A stretch of 64,000 nt of DNA from an uncultured Clostridia bacterium (GCA_947624005.1 CANQHV010000004.1:1-64000); one strand, 5' to 3'. Numbered from the stretch's first letter, positions 9,066-19,733 are shown. Notes: a model not told the origin generated them from the sequence alone. Made by a program: numbers and translations.

Positions 9066-10856
9066 TTAAAAACTTTCGAACTGCGAATTGTAGAGTTCGG
9101 CGTAGTACCCGCCCGCTTTAAGCAATTCCGCGTGCTTACCCTGTTCCGCCACGTTGCCGTCGCGCATCACAAGGATATTGTCCGCGTTTTTTATGGTCGA
9201 AAGGCGGTGGGCTATTACAAAGCACGTCCTGCCCTTCATAAGCTCGCGCATAGCCGACTGTATTATCTGTTCGGTGCGGGTATCGACGTTGCTTGTCGCC
9301 TCGTCGAGAATGAGCATAGGCGAATCGAGCAGCATTGCGCGCGCTATCGTCAAAAGCTGTTTCTGACCTTTCGAGATATTTACCGCGTTGTCGGTAAGCA
9401 CCGTGTCGTACCCCTGCGGCAGACAGGTTATGAACGAATGTATTTTCGCCGCCTTGCACGCGTTTATCACCTCTTCGCGCGAAACGTCCGAGCCGTATAC
9501 AAGGTTTTCGTACACCGTGCCCGCGAACAGCCACGAATCCTGCAAAACCATTGTAAAACAGCGGCGCAAAGACGCGCGCGTAACCTTGGAAATGTCTTTG
9601 CCGTCTATTTTTATTACGCCCGAATCGGGGTCGTAAAAGCGCATAAGAAGATTTATTATCGTCGTTTTCCCCGCGCCCGTATGCCCGACTATGGCGATTG
9701 TTTCGCCCTGCTTTGCGTGAAGAGTGAAGTCCTTTATTACGGGAACGCCCGAAACGTACCCGAACGAAAGATTTTCGATATCCACGTCGCCGCGCACGCC
9801 CGTAAGCGTTTCCGCGCCCTCCGCGTCGGGCTTTTCGGGCTTTTCGTCGGTCACTCTGAACACCCTTTCGGCGGCAGCTATCGCGGATTGGAACTCGCCC
9901 ATAATGTTGGCGGTTTCGTTTATGGGACCCGAGAATTTGCGCGAATACAGCACGAACGACGATATGTCGCCCGGGGTTATTACGCCGCGCATAAACATTA
10001 TCGCGCCGAACACCGAAACGAGCGCGAGCGATATGTTGTTCACGAGTCCGACGCACGGACCCGAAACGGTGCCGTAATATTCGGCGCGCGCGTACGCGTC
10101 TATCGCGTCGCGGTTCTTTTCTTCGAAGCGCGAAATTATCTTTTCTTCGCAGCCGTAGGCTTTGGTGGTCTTCTGCCCCGTCGTTATTTCCTCGACGAAG
10201 CCGTTAAGCTCGCCGAGCTTTGCGCTCCTCTTTCTGAAAAGGGGCTGTACGCGCTTTACTATAAAGCGGGTCAGAATTACCGAAACGGGTATGGTTACGG
10301 CGAACACAAGCACCAAAAGCGGGGCTATCGAAAGCATCATTATAAGCGAGCCGACGACAAGCACTACGCTTTTAAGCACTATTATTATGTCGTTCGCCAC
10401 CGATTCGCCCACCGTGTCGATATCGTAGCTTAAAACCGAGATTATGTCGCCCGCCTGCCGCTCGTCGAAAAAGCTTACGGGCAGGGTGGTAAGCGTGCGG
10501 AACACGTCGTTGCGCATTCTGAACACCATTCCGCGCGAGATATATCCCATACCTATCGTGGAAAGGTACAAAAGTATCGCTGACAGCAGATATACGCCCG
10601 CAAGTATGGCCGAATAATAGCCTATAAGTCGGAAATCGGGTCCGCCCTCCGCGCCTATCGCGTCTATCGCAAGTCCGCAGATTTTGGGACCGAGCAGGGA
10701 AAACACCGTGCTTAAAATATTGGCGAGGAACACGAAAACAAGAAGCGCCGAATAGGGTTTGAGGTACTTCAAGATATTTTTAAGCACGTATTTTTTGTCT
10801 ATTTTTTTACCTTTTATCGAGCGGGTGTCGCGCACGTTAAGTCTGCGTTCAGGCAT
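9066..10856 (-). CDS. ABC transporter ATP-binding/permease protein
   Basis: TM domain plus GHTGAGKTT Walker A, VNISKGQKQLLTIARAM signature, LILDEATS. Confidence 0.93.
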   Translation of the reverse strand: MPERRLNVRDTRSIKGKKIDKKYVLKNILKYLKPYSALLVFVFLANILSTVFSLLGPKICGLAIDAIGAEGGPDFRLIGYYSAILAGVYLLSAILLYLSTIGMGYISRGMVFRMRNDVFRTLTTLPVSFFDERQAGDIISVLSYDIDTVGESVANDIIIVLKSVVLVVGSLIMMLSIAPLLVLVFAVTIPVSVILTRFIVKRVQPLFRKRSAKLGELNGFVEEITTGQKTTKAYGCEEKIISRFEEKNRDAIDAYARAEYYGTVSGPCVGLVNNISLALVSVFGAIMFMRGVITPGDISSFVLYSRKFSGPINETANIMGEFQSAIAAAERVFRVTDEKPEKPDAEGAETLTGVRGDVDIENLSFGYVSGVPVIKDFTLHAKQGETIAIVGHTGAGKTTIINLLMRFYDPDSGVIKIDGKDISKVTRASLRRCFTMVLQDSWLFAGTVYENLVYGSDVSREEVINACKAAKIHSFITCLPQGYDTVLTDNAVNISKGQKQLLTIARAMLLDSPMLILDEATSNVDTRTEQIIQSAMRELMKGRTCFVIAHRLSTIKNADNILVMRDGNVAEQGKHAELLKAGGYYAELYNSQFESF

Positions 10857-12543
10857 ATTCCCCTCCCATCTGCGCCGAGAATATGTTTTTATATTCCCCG
10901 CAGGAACGCAAAAGGCTTTCGTGCGTGCCGCTGCCTATCACCTCGCCGTCGTCCATAACGAGGATAAGGTCGGCGTGCCGCACCGAACTTACGCGCTGGG
11001 CGACTATGACTTTGGTCGCGCCCGCATACTCCGCGGCAAGCGATTTTCTGAGAGCCGCGTCCGTCGCGTAGTCGAGGGCGGACGAACTGTCGTCCAGAAC
11101 AAGGATTTCGGGGTTCCCCGCAAGCGCGCGGGCTACCGCAAGCCGCTGTTTCTGCCCGCCCGAAAGATTGGAAGCTTTTTGCGAAAGGTCGTAATCGAGC
11201 CCGACCGCCGAAACGAAATCGTCAGCCTGCGCCGCCTTTACGGCTTTTACTATATCTTCATCGGCAAGACCGCGCCCGTAATCTATGTTTTCGCGCACGC
11301 TCGCCGCCATAAGAAAGTCGCTTTGGAACGCGACACCGAATTTTTTGCGGAGTACGTCCGAGGGTATCGAACGGACGTTTTCGCCGTCCACGAAAATCTC
11401 GCCCTCGCGCGCGTCGTAAAAACGCAGCATAAGGTTGACAAGCGTCGATTTGCCGCTGCCCGTCGCGCCCAAAATGCCGAGAGTCGCGCCTTTTTTAATA
11501 GCGAAGTTTATGTTTTTTACGTTGTCGCGCACGCCGTTATACGAAAAACTTACCGAGCGGAATTCGAGCTTATACTGCGGATCCCCCGCGGGATATTGCC
11601 CGATTTCTTCGGTTACGTCCTCGTCCAAAACGCTTTCTATTCTCGCCGCGCTCGCCGCGCCGCGCGACATCACGACGAAAATTTTCGAAAGACCTATCAT
11701 GGCGTTTAAAATTATAACGAAGTACGAAAGGAACGCAAGCACCGTTCCCATACTGTTGCCCCTGAACGCGCCCACGACTATTACGGCGATAAGCCCGATA
11801 TTCAGTATAAGGGTCGCAAGCGGATTTGAAAGCGACATTATTTTATTCGCTTTAAATTCGCGGCTTGCAAGTTCTTTGGTGATATCGCCGAAACGCCCGC
11901 ACTCGTATTCCGATTTCGACAGCGCCTTTACAACGCGCACGCCCGAAACGTTTTCCTGCGTGACGCGCACCATATCGTCCTGCTTTCTCTGCACCGAAAA
12001 ATAGACGGGTATGCTCCTTTTTGTGATGAAGTATATGGTAAGCCCGACGAAAGGCACGCACGCAAGCAGTACGCATGCGAGCATAACGTCGCGCGTAAAG
12101 GCGATAATTACGCCGCCGAGGATAAGTATGGGCGCGCGCACGCCGAGGCGCAACGTCCTTGCCACCATCTGGTTGACGTAGTACGTGTCGCTTGTCAGCC
12201 GCGATATAAGCGAGGACAAACCGAACTTGTCAACCTGTCCGCATTTTAAGTAAGAAGTTCTGCGGAAGAGTTCGAGCCGCAAATCGTGGGTCATATTGCC
12301 CGACGAACGCACGGTAAGTCTGTTTGCGTAGACGTTTGAAAGAAGCGCGACAAGCGAACATATAAGCATAACGCCGCCGAGGATAAGTATCATATTCATA
12401 TCCCGTCGGGGCACCACGTCGTCTATTATGTATTCGAGCAGCATCGGTAAAAACAGCTCCGCAACCGCGCCTATGAGTTTGAGCACAAGCCCCCAGAAAA
12501 CCGTGACCCCGTAGGGTTTGAGGTATTTAAGCGTTTTTGTCAA
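10849..12543 (-). CDS. ABC transporter ATP-binding/permease protein (heterodimer partner)
   Basis: GATGSGKST, NLSGGQKQRLAVARAL, LVLDDSSSALD; overlaps the next ABC gene by 8 nt. Confidence 0.93.
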   Translation of the reverse strand: MTKTLKYLKPYGVTVFWGLVLKLIGAVAELFLPMLLEYIIDDVVPRRDMNMILILGGVMLICSLVALLSNVYANRLTVRSSGNMTHDLRLELFRRTSYLKCGQVDKFGLSSLISRLTSDTYYVNQMVARTLRLGVRAPILILGGVIIAFTRDVMLACVLLACVPFVGLTIYFITKRSIPVYFSVQRKQDDMVRVTQENVSGVRVVKALSKSEYECGRFGDITKELASREFKANKIMSLSNPLATLILNIGLIAVIVVGAFRGNSMGTVLAFLSYFVIILNAMIGLSKIFVVMSRGAASAARIESVLDEDVTEEIGQYPAGDPQYKLEFRSVSFSYNGVRDNVKNINFAIKKGATLGILGATGSGKSTLVNLMLRFYDAREGEIFVDGENVRSIPSDVLRKKFGVAFQSDFLMAASVRENIDYGRGLADEDIVKAVKAAQADDFVSAVGLDYDLSQKASNLSGGQKQRLAVARALAGNPEILVLDDSSSALDYATDAALRKSLAAEYAGATKVIVAQRVSSVRHADLILVMDDGEVIGSGTHESLLRSCGEYKNIFSAQMGGEYA

Positions 12544-12971
12544 TGCGCGCCCTCCATATATTCCACCGCGTTTTTATAGAGCTTTTCCGTAAGCCGCATA
12601 AGCGTTTTAAGTTGCTCTTCGGAAAACCCGCGGGTAATCTCGTTTCGCCAGCCCTCGTTCAAAGCGTGCAGTTTTTTCCGCGCCTCCTCCGCTTTTTCGG
12701 TGGGATATATAAGCGTTTTCCGCTTATCTTCCCCGCTTTCGCGCCGCAGTATGTACCCGTGTTTGGAAAGATACTTTATCTGCCTTGCGACGTTGGACTT
12801 GTTGACGAAAATCGAACGCGCGATTTCCTCTTGCGAGAACCCGGGGTTCGCGCATATGCAAAAGATATACTTCGCGTGATAACCCCTTAAATCGCCGTCT
12901 TTCAGCTTTTGGTCGAGGTACAGCGTGGACGACCTCGAAACCATATTCACGTTCTTTAAAAAAGTAGCCAT
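12540..12971 (-). CDS. MarR family transcriptional regulator
   Basis: wHTH (SQEEIARSIFVNKSNVARQIKYLSKHGYI), first gene of the ABC operon. Confidence 0.88.
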   Translation of the reverse strand: MATFLKNVNMVSRSSTLYLDQKLKDGDLRGYHAKYIFCICANPGFSQEEIARSIFVNKSNVARQIKYLSKHGYILRRESGEDKRKTLIYPTEKAEEARKKLHALNEGWRNEITRGFSEEQLKTLMRLTEKLYKNAVEYMEGAH

Positions 12972-13014
12972 ACTCCACCGCGCAATCGCGGGTCAATGCC
13001 CGCAGACCGCAAAA

Positions 13015-13036
13015 ATTAGTTGCGTGCGCAACTAAT
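13015..13036. promoter_or_regulatory. 22-bp palindrome, candidate MarR operator
   Basis: attagttgcg-tg-cgcaactaat, immediately downstream of the -10 of a TTGACA-17-TAATAT promoter (minus strand). Confidence 0.7.
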
Positions 13037-13039
13037 TAT

Positions 13040-13068
13040 ATATTATAACAGCCTGCGGAATTTGTCAA
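13040..13068 (-). promoter_or_regulatory. Sigma70-type promoter of the marR-ABC operon
   Basis: minus strand TTGACA (13068-13063), 17-nt spacer, TAATAT (13045-13040). Confidence 0.7.
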
Positions 13069-13084
13069 GCGGGCGAAGAAAAAT

Positions 13085-14593
13085 TCACGGTATTTTGCGC
13101 GCGGTTTTTCTTTTTACGGCTTTGGGGCGGAAGAAAAATGCGATTGCAAAGCCCGAAAGCGCGCACAGCGCGACGGGCGTCCAGCCGAAAGCGAACTGCG
13201 CCCATACGGGGTAGCCGCCGTACAGCCCGCCGAACGCGCAGAGTTCGGCGATATTCCAAATTGTAAGCGAAACGAGCGCGGCGGGGCAGACGAATTTTAC
13301 CGAAAACGTAAAGGCGGCGCGGTTGAGTTTAAGTCTGCCCGTAAATCTGTTTATTTCGTCCGCAAGCCCCCCTCTTCCCCCGCCGTAGCCTATAAGCGCG
13401 CTTTCCGCCGCGCCGAGCGCGAGGATCAGATAGCAGTTGCAGAATTTATCGCCTATGTCTACCAATACGGGCGCGGCGGTGGTCGAACACACGCAGCATA
13501 CGGCCGCGCAGACGGCGCAGACGACGGCGGAAAGCCGTTTTTTGCCAACGCCCGAAACTTCGGCAAGGGGCGAAAGTGCGGCTTCCGCCATAGACACGGC
13601 CGACTGTATAGCCATAAGCGCAAGCGAAAGATAAAACGCGCACCCCGTCGCCGCCGAAAGCCATTTGCAGTCCCCGAAAAGGCGCGACAGCGCGACGGGG
13701 TAGACTTCGAACGCGGTATTCAGCCCGCCCGACAAAAGCGAGTTTTCGAGGTTGTTGCCGTAAAGGGTAGTAAACAGCACGACCGACGAAAGGAGCGACA
13801 CGCAGAAATCCGCCGCCGAAATTATAACGGAGCATTTGAAAATGTTTGTGCGCTCGGGCAGGCACGCGCCGAAAGCGGGCATAATTCCCGCCGCCACCGA
13901 CAGCGAAAAGAATACCTGCGAAAGCGCGGTAGCCCAGAGTTCGGGCGATAAAAACGCGGAAAAATCGGGCGTGAACAGCGCGTAAAGCGCCTCGCCGCAC
14001 CGCGGGTAAAACAACCCTCTGACGGCGAGGAACAAAAGCAGTAAAAGCGGCAGATATACGCTGTACGCCGCGACTTTCGCGACCCTTTTTATCCCGCCCG
14101 CAAGGCAGAAAAAAATTGCCGCCCAAGTTGCGAGAATACATACGAGCACAAGGGGCGAAAAGCCCGAAATCACGCCGTCCTTGCGCGAGGGCAGAACCTC
14201 TGTGAAAAAATAGTCGCGGGCATTACCGCCGCCCGACAGCGACAGCGGGAATATCTTTACCGCCATAGAAAGAATCCAGCCTATAAGCCCCGCGTAGATT
14301 ACCGCGACGAACAGCGAGTTGAAACTTACCGCCCACCCCGCCTTTTCGCCGCGCGGCGAAAGCGAGGCGAAGCACTTCGGCGCGCCCCCGCCCGTCCTTC
14401 TGCCGAGCGCTATTTCGGCGCATAAAAGGGGCACGCCCAGAACGGCGAGCGCAACTATGTAGACGGTGAGGAACGCGCCGCCGCCGTATTTTGCGCACAA
14501 GCCCGGAAAACGTACCGCGTTGCCCAGCCCCACCGCCGCGCCTATCGACGACAGCACAAAGCCCTTTGAATTTTCGAAACGCTCTTTCGGCAT
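13085..14593 (-). CDS. Sodium-dependent transporter, NSS (SNF) family
   Basis: SSIGAAVGLGNAVRFPGLCAKYGGGAFL N-terminal NSS signature, about 11-12 TM. Confidence 0.92.
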   Translation of the reverse strand: MPKERFENSKGFVLSSIGAAVGLGNAVRFPGLCAKYGGGAFLTVYIVALAVLGVPLLCAEIALGRRTGGGAPKCFASLSPRGEKAGWAVSFNSLFVAVIYAGLIGWILSMAVKIFPLSLSGGGNARDYFFTEVLPSRKDGVISGFSPLVLVCILATWAAIFFCLAGGIKRVAKVAAYSVYLPLLLLLFLAVRGLFYPRCGEALYALFTPDFSAFLSPELWATALSQVFFSLSVAAGIMPAFGACLPERTNIFKCSVIISAADFCVSLLSSVVLFTTLYGNNLENSLLSGGLNTAFEVYPVALSRLFGDCKWLSAATGCAFYLSLALMAIQSAVSMAEAALSPLAEVSGVGKKRLSAVVCAVCAAVCCVCSTTAAPVLVDIGDKFCNCYLILALGAAESALIGYGGGRGGLADEINRFTGRLKLNRAAFTFSVKFVCPAALVSLTIWNIAELCAFGGLYGGYPVWAQFAFGWTPVALCALSGFAIAFFFRPKAVKRKTARKIP

Positions 14594-14694
14594 AATATTA
14601 ATATATATTCGCGCAAAACGGTAAAATTCGCGCCGACGGCAATTTTGCCGTCGGCGCGTTTACCTTTTACGTTATTTTCGGGGCGGGGCGTTAA

Positions 14695-17600
14695 TCAAGC
14701 GTTCTCCGCCTGCGCGCTTTCTTCCCGCGCGTCCTCCGCCGACGGGCGTTTGCCCTTTTTGCCGTCGGGGTATTTCTTCGATATGCGGTTGACCGCGCAA
14801 TATACGCAGGGCACAAGCACGAGAGTTACCATGGTTCCTATAAGCAAACCGCCTATTACCGTGATTCCAAGCGGTTGCATAAGCTCGCTTCCCGCGCCCA
14901 CGCCTATCGCGAGGGGTATGAGGGCGAGAATGGTAGTAAGCGTAGTCATAAGTATGGGGCGCAGACGTTCGCGGCAGGCCGAAAGCACGCTGTCGTAGTG
15001 CGACATTCCGCCGTCTTTAAGCTGTTTTATCTTTTCGAGCATAACTATGGCGTTGTTTACCACTACGCCCATAAGCATAATAAGACCTATGAACGAAACG
15101 ACGTTCAGGCTCGAACCCGTTATGACGAGCGCGAGGAACCCGCCCGTAAACGAGAATGGTATGCTCGCCATAATTATAAGCGGCTTTACCGCCGAACCGA
15201 ACTGCACCGCCATTACCGCGTACAAAAGGAAGAACGAAACGACGAGGGCGACGGCAAGACCGCGGAACGCGTCGGAAAGATAGCTTGAAATGCCGCTCGC
15301 CTCGAAGCCGTATCCGTCGTATTCTTTTAAAACCGACGAGGCGATATCCGACATTTTTTCGCTTGCGCTTCCCGTATCCGAACCGGGGAGGGTTGCCGAT
15401 ATCGAAATCATCTTTCTGCCGTCCGAACGGCGTATACACGTATCCACCTGCTCTTCCCGCACGAAATTACCTTCCGAGTCGGGTTTCAACAGGTCTTTGA
15501 GGCGTAAAATTCCGCCCTCCGCCGTAGCCCCGAACGCAAAGTTTTCGAGGTCGGACTTATCTTTTACCGCGTCCTTGTCGAACGCCACTTTAAGGTTGTA
15601 AACCTCGCCGTCCGTTTCGAACGTGCAGGCGGTATACGACGCCATTCCTATGCGGAGAGTAAGCGCCACCGTCTGATAATCAAGCCCCGCCGCGGCGATT
15701 TTCGCGCGGTCGAATTCGAGGGTATACTGCGTGGATTTGCCCGTCGAGGTGTCGGTTATATCTTCGAACGACCGTTCTTTCAGCTTTGCCTCTATCTTCG
15801 CGGCGATTTCGGAAAGTATTTCTTCGTCGTCGCCGACTATCGTAACCGACATATCGGTCGAACCCGACATAAGCGACGCGACTACGCCGTCTATCTCGCG
15901 CACGGTCGCCGAACGCTTGTGCGCGTTGCCGTGTAAAAGCGAATACTGTTCCAAAAGCCCGCGTATTTCCTCCGCCTTACGATAAGTGCGGCGGTTGGTT
16001 TTGAGTTGAACGGTGATAATGCCCGAATCGGTAAGCGCGAGAAGTCCGTTTTTGCCCACGCTTATCGACATATAGTCCACGTCTTTCACGTTTTCCTGCA
16101 AATATTCGCTTAATCCGAACACGTCTTGTTCGACTTCGGAAAGTTGCGTGGACGCGGGATAGGAAACGTTGACCTCTATCTGCCCCTTGTCTATCGACGG
16201 CAAAAATTCGGTGCCCGTCAGAAACAGCAGACCTATGCTTGCGCCGAACAGCGCGACCGCCACTAAAATTGTGACGAGTTTTTTGCCGAGAACGGCGGGC
16301 AGAATTTTGGAATACGCCTTTTCGACGCGGCTCATTATCACGGGCTGACGGAGAGCCGCAAGCCTCTGCCCGAACGGTTTACGCGCCTTTTCGGGCTTTT
16401 GCGGTTCGCCCTCTTCGGGCGTAACTTCCGCGGCTTTTGACGTCGGCTCCGTTTGCGCGTTTTCAAACGCCCCGCCCGTAAGCATTTTTTTGCGCCCCGA
16501 AGTAAACAGCGCGTACAGCGTGGGAATTACGGTAAGCGCCACTATAAGCGAGAACGACAGCGAGAATATTACCGCAAACGCAAGGTCAGTGAATATTTCG
16601 GCCGTAAGCCCGCCCGAAAAGATTATGGGTATGAATACGCACACCGTGGTAAGCGTCGAGCCGAACAGCGCGCCGCCCACTTCGCACGCGCCGTCCACCG
16701 CCGCCTCCCGCGCGGTTTTGCCCGCGTCGCGGTGTTTCGAAATACACTCGATTACTACTATGCTGTTGTCCACAAGCATTCCTATGCCTACGGCAAGCCC
16801 GCCGAGCGACACCATATTCAGGGTTATGCCCATAAGATAAAGGCATATCAGCGAGGCAAGCACCGAAAGGGGCATTGTTACAGCGATTATAAGCGACGTG
16901 CGCCACTTTTTAAGGAACGCGAATATCACCACGACGGCAAGCGCGCCGCCTATCAGCATACTTATCAATACGTTGGAAACGCTGTCGGAAATAAAGCTCG
17001 ACTGGTCGTCCAAAAGCGCGAACGTAAACCCTTCGTCCCCGTCCGACCTGTACACCGACTTTATTCTGTTTACGACCGCCGACGAATTTGCGCCGTTCGC
17101 CTTGTATACCTCGATTACCGCGCCCTTTACTATTTTTACGCCGTCCGCGTAATAGACGTAAGACGAAAATTCGGGCTCGTACGAAATCTGCGCTATGTCG
17201 CCCACGCTTAAAACTATCGGCTTTGCGCTCTCTGCGGGCAATATCCGTTCGTCGGTCATTAAAAATTCGAGAAACTCGCGTGAAAACTTTATTTTGTAAA
17301 ACTGTTCTGCCAGCTTTATTATTCCGTCATAATCATATTCTTCGGATTCAGACTCGCCCGGCTTCTTCTGTATGAAGGGGCTTATCCTGCTTTTAATGCC
17401 GTACAGCGAGCCGACGTTTTCGGCGGTAAGCGTAACGGGCATAACCGCGATATCGTCGGGGCTTTTTATGTCGGAGTTGTTGCGCACCTGAATTTCGCCG
17501 CCGTCGCCTATGTTGCCGAGGGGAATATCGAGCGCGCCGTAAGAAAACGCCTCGACTATAAGCGGAGCGAACAGCTCGAAGCCCGCAAAGGGGCGCACGG

Positions 17601-18159
17601 CAAAGGCTTTGTCCGCGCCGCCCTTGACCTCGACGCGTTCAACCCCGTCCTTTGCCGCCATTTTGCCCGCGAGTTCGTTCGCTTTTTTATATGCGCTGTC
17701 AAGTTTTTCGTCTTCCGTTTCCCCGTTTTCGGACGTAACTGAAACGACCGCGAGAGCCTGCGCGTTAAGGTCTATGTCGTACACCGAAACCTGCGCGGTA
17801 TCGGGCAGGTCCATAGCCGAAATTTTCGACTGTATTTCGCTTTTCGCGTCGTCTGCGTCGGTGCCGTAGCCGAACGAGAACACGACCGCGGACAGGTTGT
17901 CGTAGGAATAGCTTTGGACTTTTTCGACGCCCGCAAGCGACGAAAGCCCCTCCTCTACGGGCGCGGTTATGTCGCTTTCGACCGAGGGCGCGTTTGCGCC
18001 CGGGTAAATTATCTGCACGCAGACCATAGGCACGTTAATATCGGGCAGCAGGTTTATAGCCATACTGCCCGCGGAAAACGCGCCGAAGCCGATTATAAAC
18101 GCCACGGCGAGTATAACGGCAACCGTCTGCCTTGTTACGAATGCGAAAAATTTTTTCAT
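14695..18159 (-). CDS. RND-family efflux transporter permease (AcrB/MMPL-type)
   Basis: 1154 aa; INLLPDINVPMVCVQIIYPGA, LVDNSIVVIECI, GVVVNNAIVMLEKI. Confidence 0.92.
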   Translation of the reverse strand: MKKFFAFVTRQTVAVILAVAFIIGFGAFSAGSMAINLLPDINVPMVCVQIIYPGANAPSVESDITAPVEEGLSSLAGVEKVQSYSYDNLSAVVFSFGYGTDADDAKSEIQSKISAMDLPDTAQVSVYDIDLNAQALAVVSVTSENGETEDEKLDSAYKKANELAGKMAAKDGVERVEVKGGADKAFAVRPFAGFELFAPLIVEAFSYGALDIPLGNIGDGGEIQVRNNSDIKSPDDIAVMPVTLTAENVGSLYGIKSRISPFIQKKPGESESEEYDYDGIIKLAEQFYKIKFSREFLEFLMTDERILPAESAKPIVLSVGDIAQISYEPEFSSYVYYADGVKIVKGAVIEVYKANGANSSAVVNRIKSVYRSDGDEGFTFALLDDQSSFISDSVSNVLISMLIGGALAVVVIFAFLKKWRTSLIIAVTMPLSVLASLICLYLMGITLNMVSLGGLAVGIGMLVDNSIVVIECISKHRDAGKTAREAAVDGACEVGGALFGSTLTTVCVFIPIIFSGGLTAEIFTDLAFAVIFSLSFSLIVALTVIPTLYALFTSGRKKMLTGGAFENAQTEPTSKAAEVTPEEGEPQKPEKARKPFGQRLAALRQPVIMSRVEKAYSKILPAVLGKKLVTILVAVALFGASIGLLFLTGTEFLPSIDKGQIEVNVSYPASTQLSEVEQDVFGLSEYLQENVKDVDYMSISVGKNGLLALTDSGIITVQLKTNRRTYRKAEEIRGLLEQYSLLHGNAHKRSATVREIDGVVASLMSGSTDMSVTIVGDDEEILSEIAAKIEAKLKERSFEDITDTSTGKSTQYTLEFDRAKIAAAGLDYQTVALTLRIGMASYTACTFETDGEVYNLKVAFDKDAVKDKSDLENFAFGATAEGGILRLKDLLKPDSEGNFVREEQVDTCIRRSDGRKMISISATLPGSDTGSASEKMSDIASSVLKEYDGYGFEASGISSYLSDAFRGLAVALVVSFFLLYAVMAVQFGSAVKPLIIMASIPFSFTGGFLALVITGSSLNVVSFIGLIMLMGVVVNNAIVMLEKIKQLKDGGMSHYDSVLSACRERLRPILMTTLTTILALIPLAIGVGAGSELMQPLGITVIGGLLIGTMVTLVLVPCVYCAVNRISKKYPDGKKGKRPSAEDAREESAQAENA

Positions 18160-18160
18160 A

Positions 18161-18757
18161 CTATATCATACTTGCAAGCACCGCGAGATTTGCCGCGACG
18201 TCGAGATTGCGTACCGTTATTCCCTCCGCGCTTACCTGCGCGGGAGCAAAGTTTAAAATAGCCTTTACGGGCGTACCTTCGAGCGAAGCCGCCGCTTCAC
18301 GTGCGGCGGACGCGGGAACGCACAGCATTATAAGGCTTACGCCGAGCTGTTCAAGGCTTTCGCGCATCGCGCTTTCGGCGATTACGGGCTTACCCGCGAT
18401 TTCGGCGCCCGTTTTCAAGGGGTCTATATCGTATGCCGCCACCACCTCTATACCGTAGCGCGAAAACCCGCCGTAAGCGAGCAGCGCGCGACCCAGGCCG
18501 CCCGCGCCGAGTACCGCCGCGCGCTTTAAATTTCCGCATGTCAGCTTTTCTTCGATAGCCTTTTTAAGCTCTTCCACCGAGTATCCGCGGCGGGGCTTGC
18601 CCTCCGCGGGCGTGTAAGCGAGGTCTTTCCTTACAAGCACTTCGCCGTACCCCAGCGCTTTCGCTATTTCGCGCGAGGAAATATACTCCGTCCGAACGGT
18701 GCGCAGATAATTTAGATACACGGGCAGCCGCGAAAGACATATTTCGGGAATTTTCAT
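18161..18757 (-). CDS. rex: Redox-sensing transcriptional repressor Rex
   Basis: MKIPEICLSRLPVYLNYLR...VRKDLAYT...GAGGLGRALLAYGGF; start trimmed from the ORF-track start to the ATG at 18757, giving a 4-nt overlap with the ROK gene. Confidence 0.92.
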   Translation of the reverse strand: MKIPEICLSRLPVYLNYLRTVRTEYISSREIAKALGYGEVLVRKDLAYTPAEGKPRRGYSVEELKKAIEEKLTCGNLKRAAVLGAGGLGRALLAYGGFSRYGIEVVAAYDIDPLKTGAEIAGKPVIAESAMRESLEQLGVSLIMLCVPASAAREAAASLEGTPVKAILNFAPAQVSAEGITVRNLDVAANLAVLASMI

Positions 18758-19692
18758 TTTAAAAACAGCGCGGCGGCGCCGTAAACCCCCGCCTTGGCGC
18801 CGAGAGAGGCGCAAACTACTTTTACGGGCGCGTAATCCGAACCGCCGAAAATTTCTTTGTCCACGGCTTTTTGCAGGGGCGCGGTAAGCCGCGAACCCTG
18901 CGCCGCCACTCCGCCGCCGAGCATTACCGCCTGAGGACGGAAGATATTGCACAGATTTATCACTCCGCACGCAAGACGGTCGATATACCATTCGGCAACC
19001 TTGCGCGCGGTGCGGTCGGTGTCCATATACTCGAACGCCGTCGCGCCGTTACAGCTGTCGTAGGAATAGGTCTTCCACATTTCGCTTGCGGTATCGTCTT
19101 CCATTGCGTCGCGGGTGCGTTTTGTAAGCGCGCGGGCAGAGCAGTACGCCTCGAAACAACCGCGCCTGCCGCAGGTACACCTGTCGCCGCCGCGTTCTAT
19201 AACCATATGCCCTATCTCCGCGCCCGCGGATTTATATCCCTCGAACAGCTTGCCGCCTATGACTATGCCGCCGCCTACCCCCGTGCCGAGGGTTATAAGC
19301 ACGCTGTCGGAATATTCCTTGCCCGCGCCGAAACGCGCCTCGCCCAAAGCCGCGGCGTTGGCGTCATTTACTATTTTTACGTCCAGACCGCTTTTGCTTT
19401 TAAGCAGTTTGCCCAAAGGGTAATTGTCGAGCAAAAGGTTAGCCGCGTACACCACCGTGCCGTTTGCCGAGTCGATTATCCCCGGACAGCCTATGCCCAC
19501 GCCCTTTACGTCGGAGTATACCCCGCCCGAAAGTCTGACGAGTTTTTCGATAAGCGCGTCTATGCAGTCCGCAAACCCCTCGCCTATCACGGTGTCTACC
19601 GCGTTCTCGGCGAGGACTTCGCCCGCGCCGTTCAAAGCTATTCCCTTTACCGTCGTGCCGCCTACGTCCACGCCTATATATATTTCCATCAT
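18754..19692 (-). CDS. ROK family protein / glucokinase-like
   Basis: GVDVGGTTVKG ATP motif, CTCGRRGCFEAYCS zinc motif. Confidence 0.9.
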   Translation of the reverse strand: MMEIYIGVDVGGTTVKGIALNGAGEVLAENAVDTVIGEGFADCIDALIEKLVRLSGGVYSDVKGVGIGCPGIIDSANGTVVYAANLLLDNYPLGKLLKSKSGLDVKIVNDANAAALGEARFGAGKEYSDSVLITLGTGVGGGIVIGGKLFEGYKSAGAEIGHMVIERGGDRCTCGRRGCFEAYCSARALTKRTRDAMEDDTASEMWKTYSYDSCNGATAFEYMDTDRTARKVAEWYIDRLACGVINLCNIFRPQAVMLGGGVAAQGSRLTAPLQKAVDKEIFGGSDYAPVKVVCASLGAKAGVYGAAALFLK

Positions 19693-19733
19693 TACACCCT
19701 CGTTAATTATTCTATAATTAAAGTTTAAACAAA

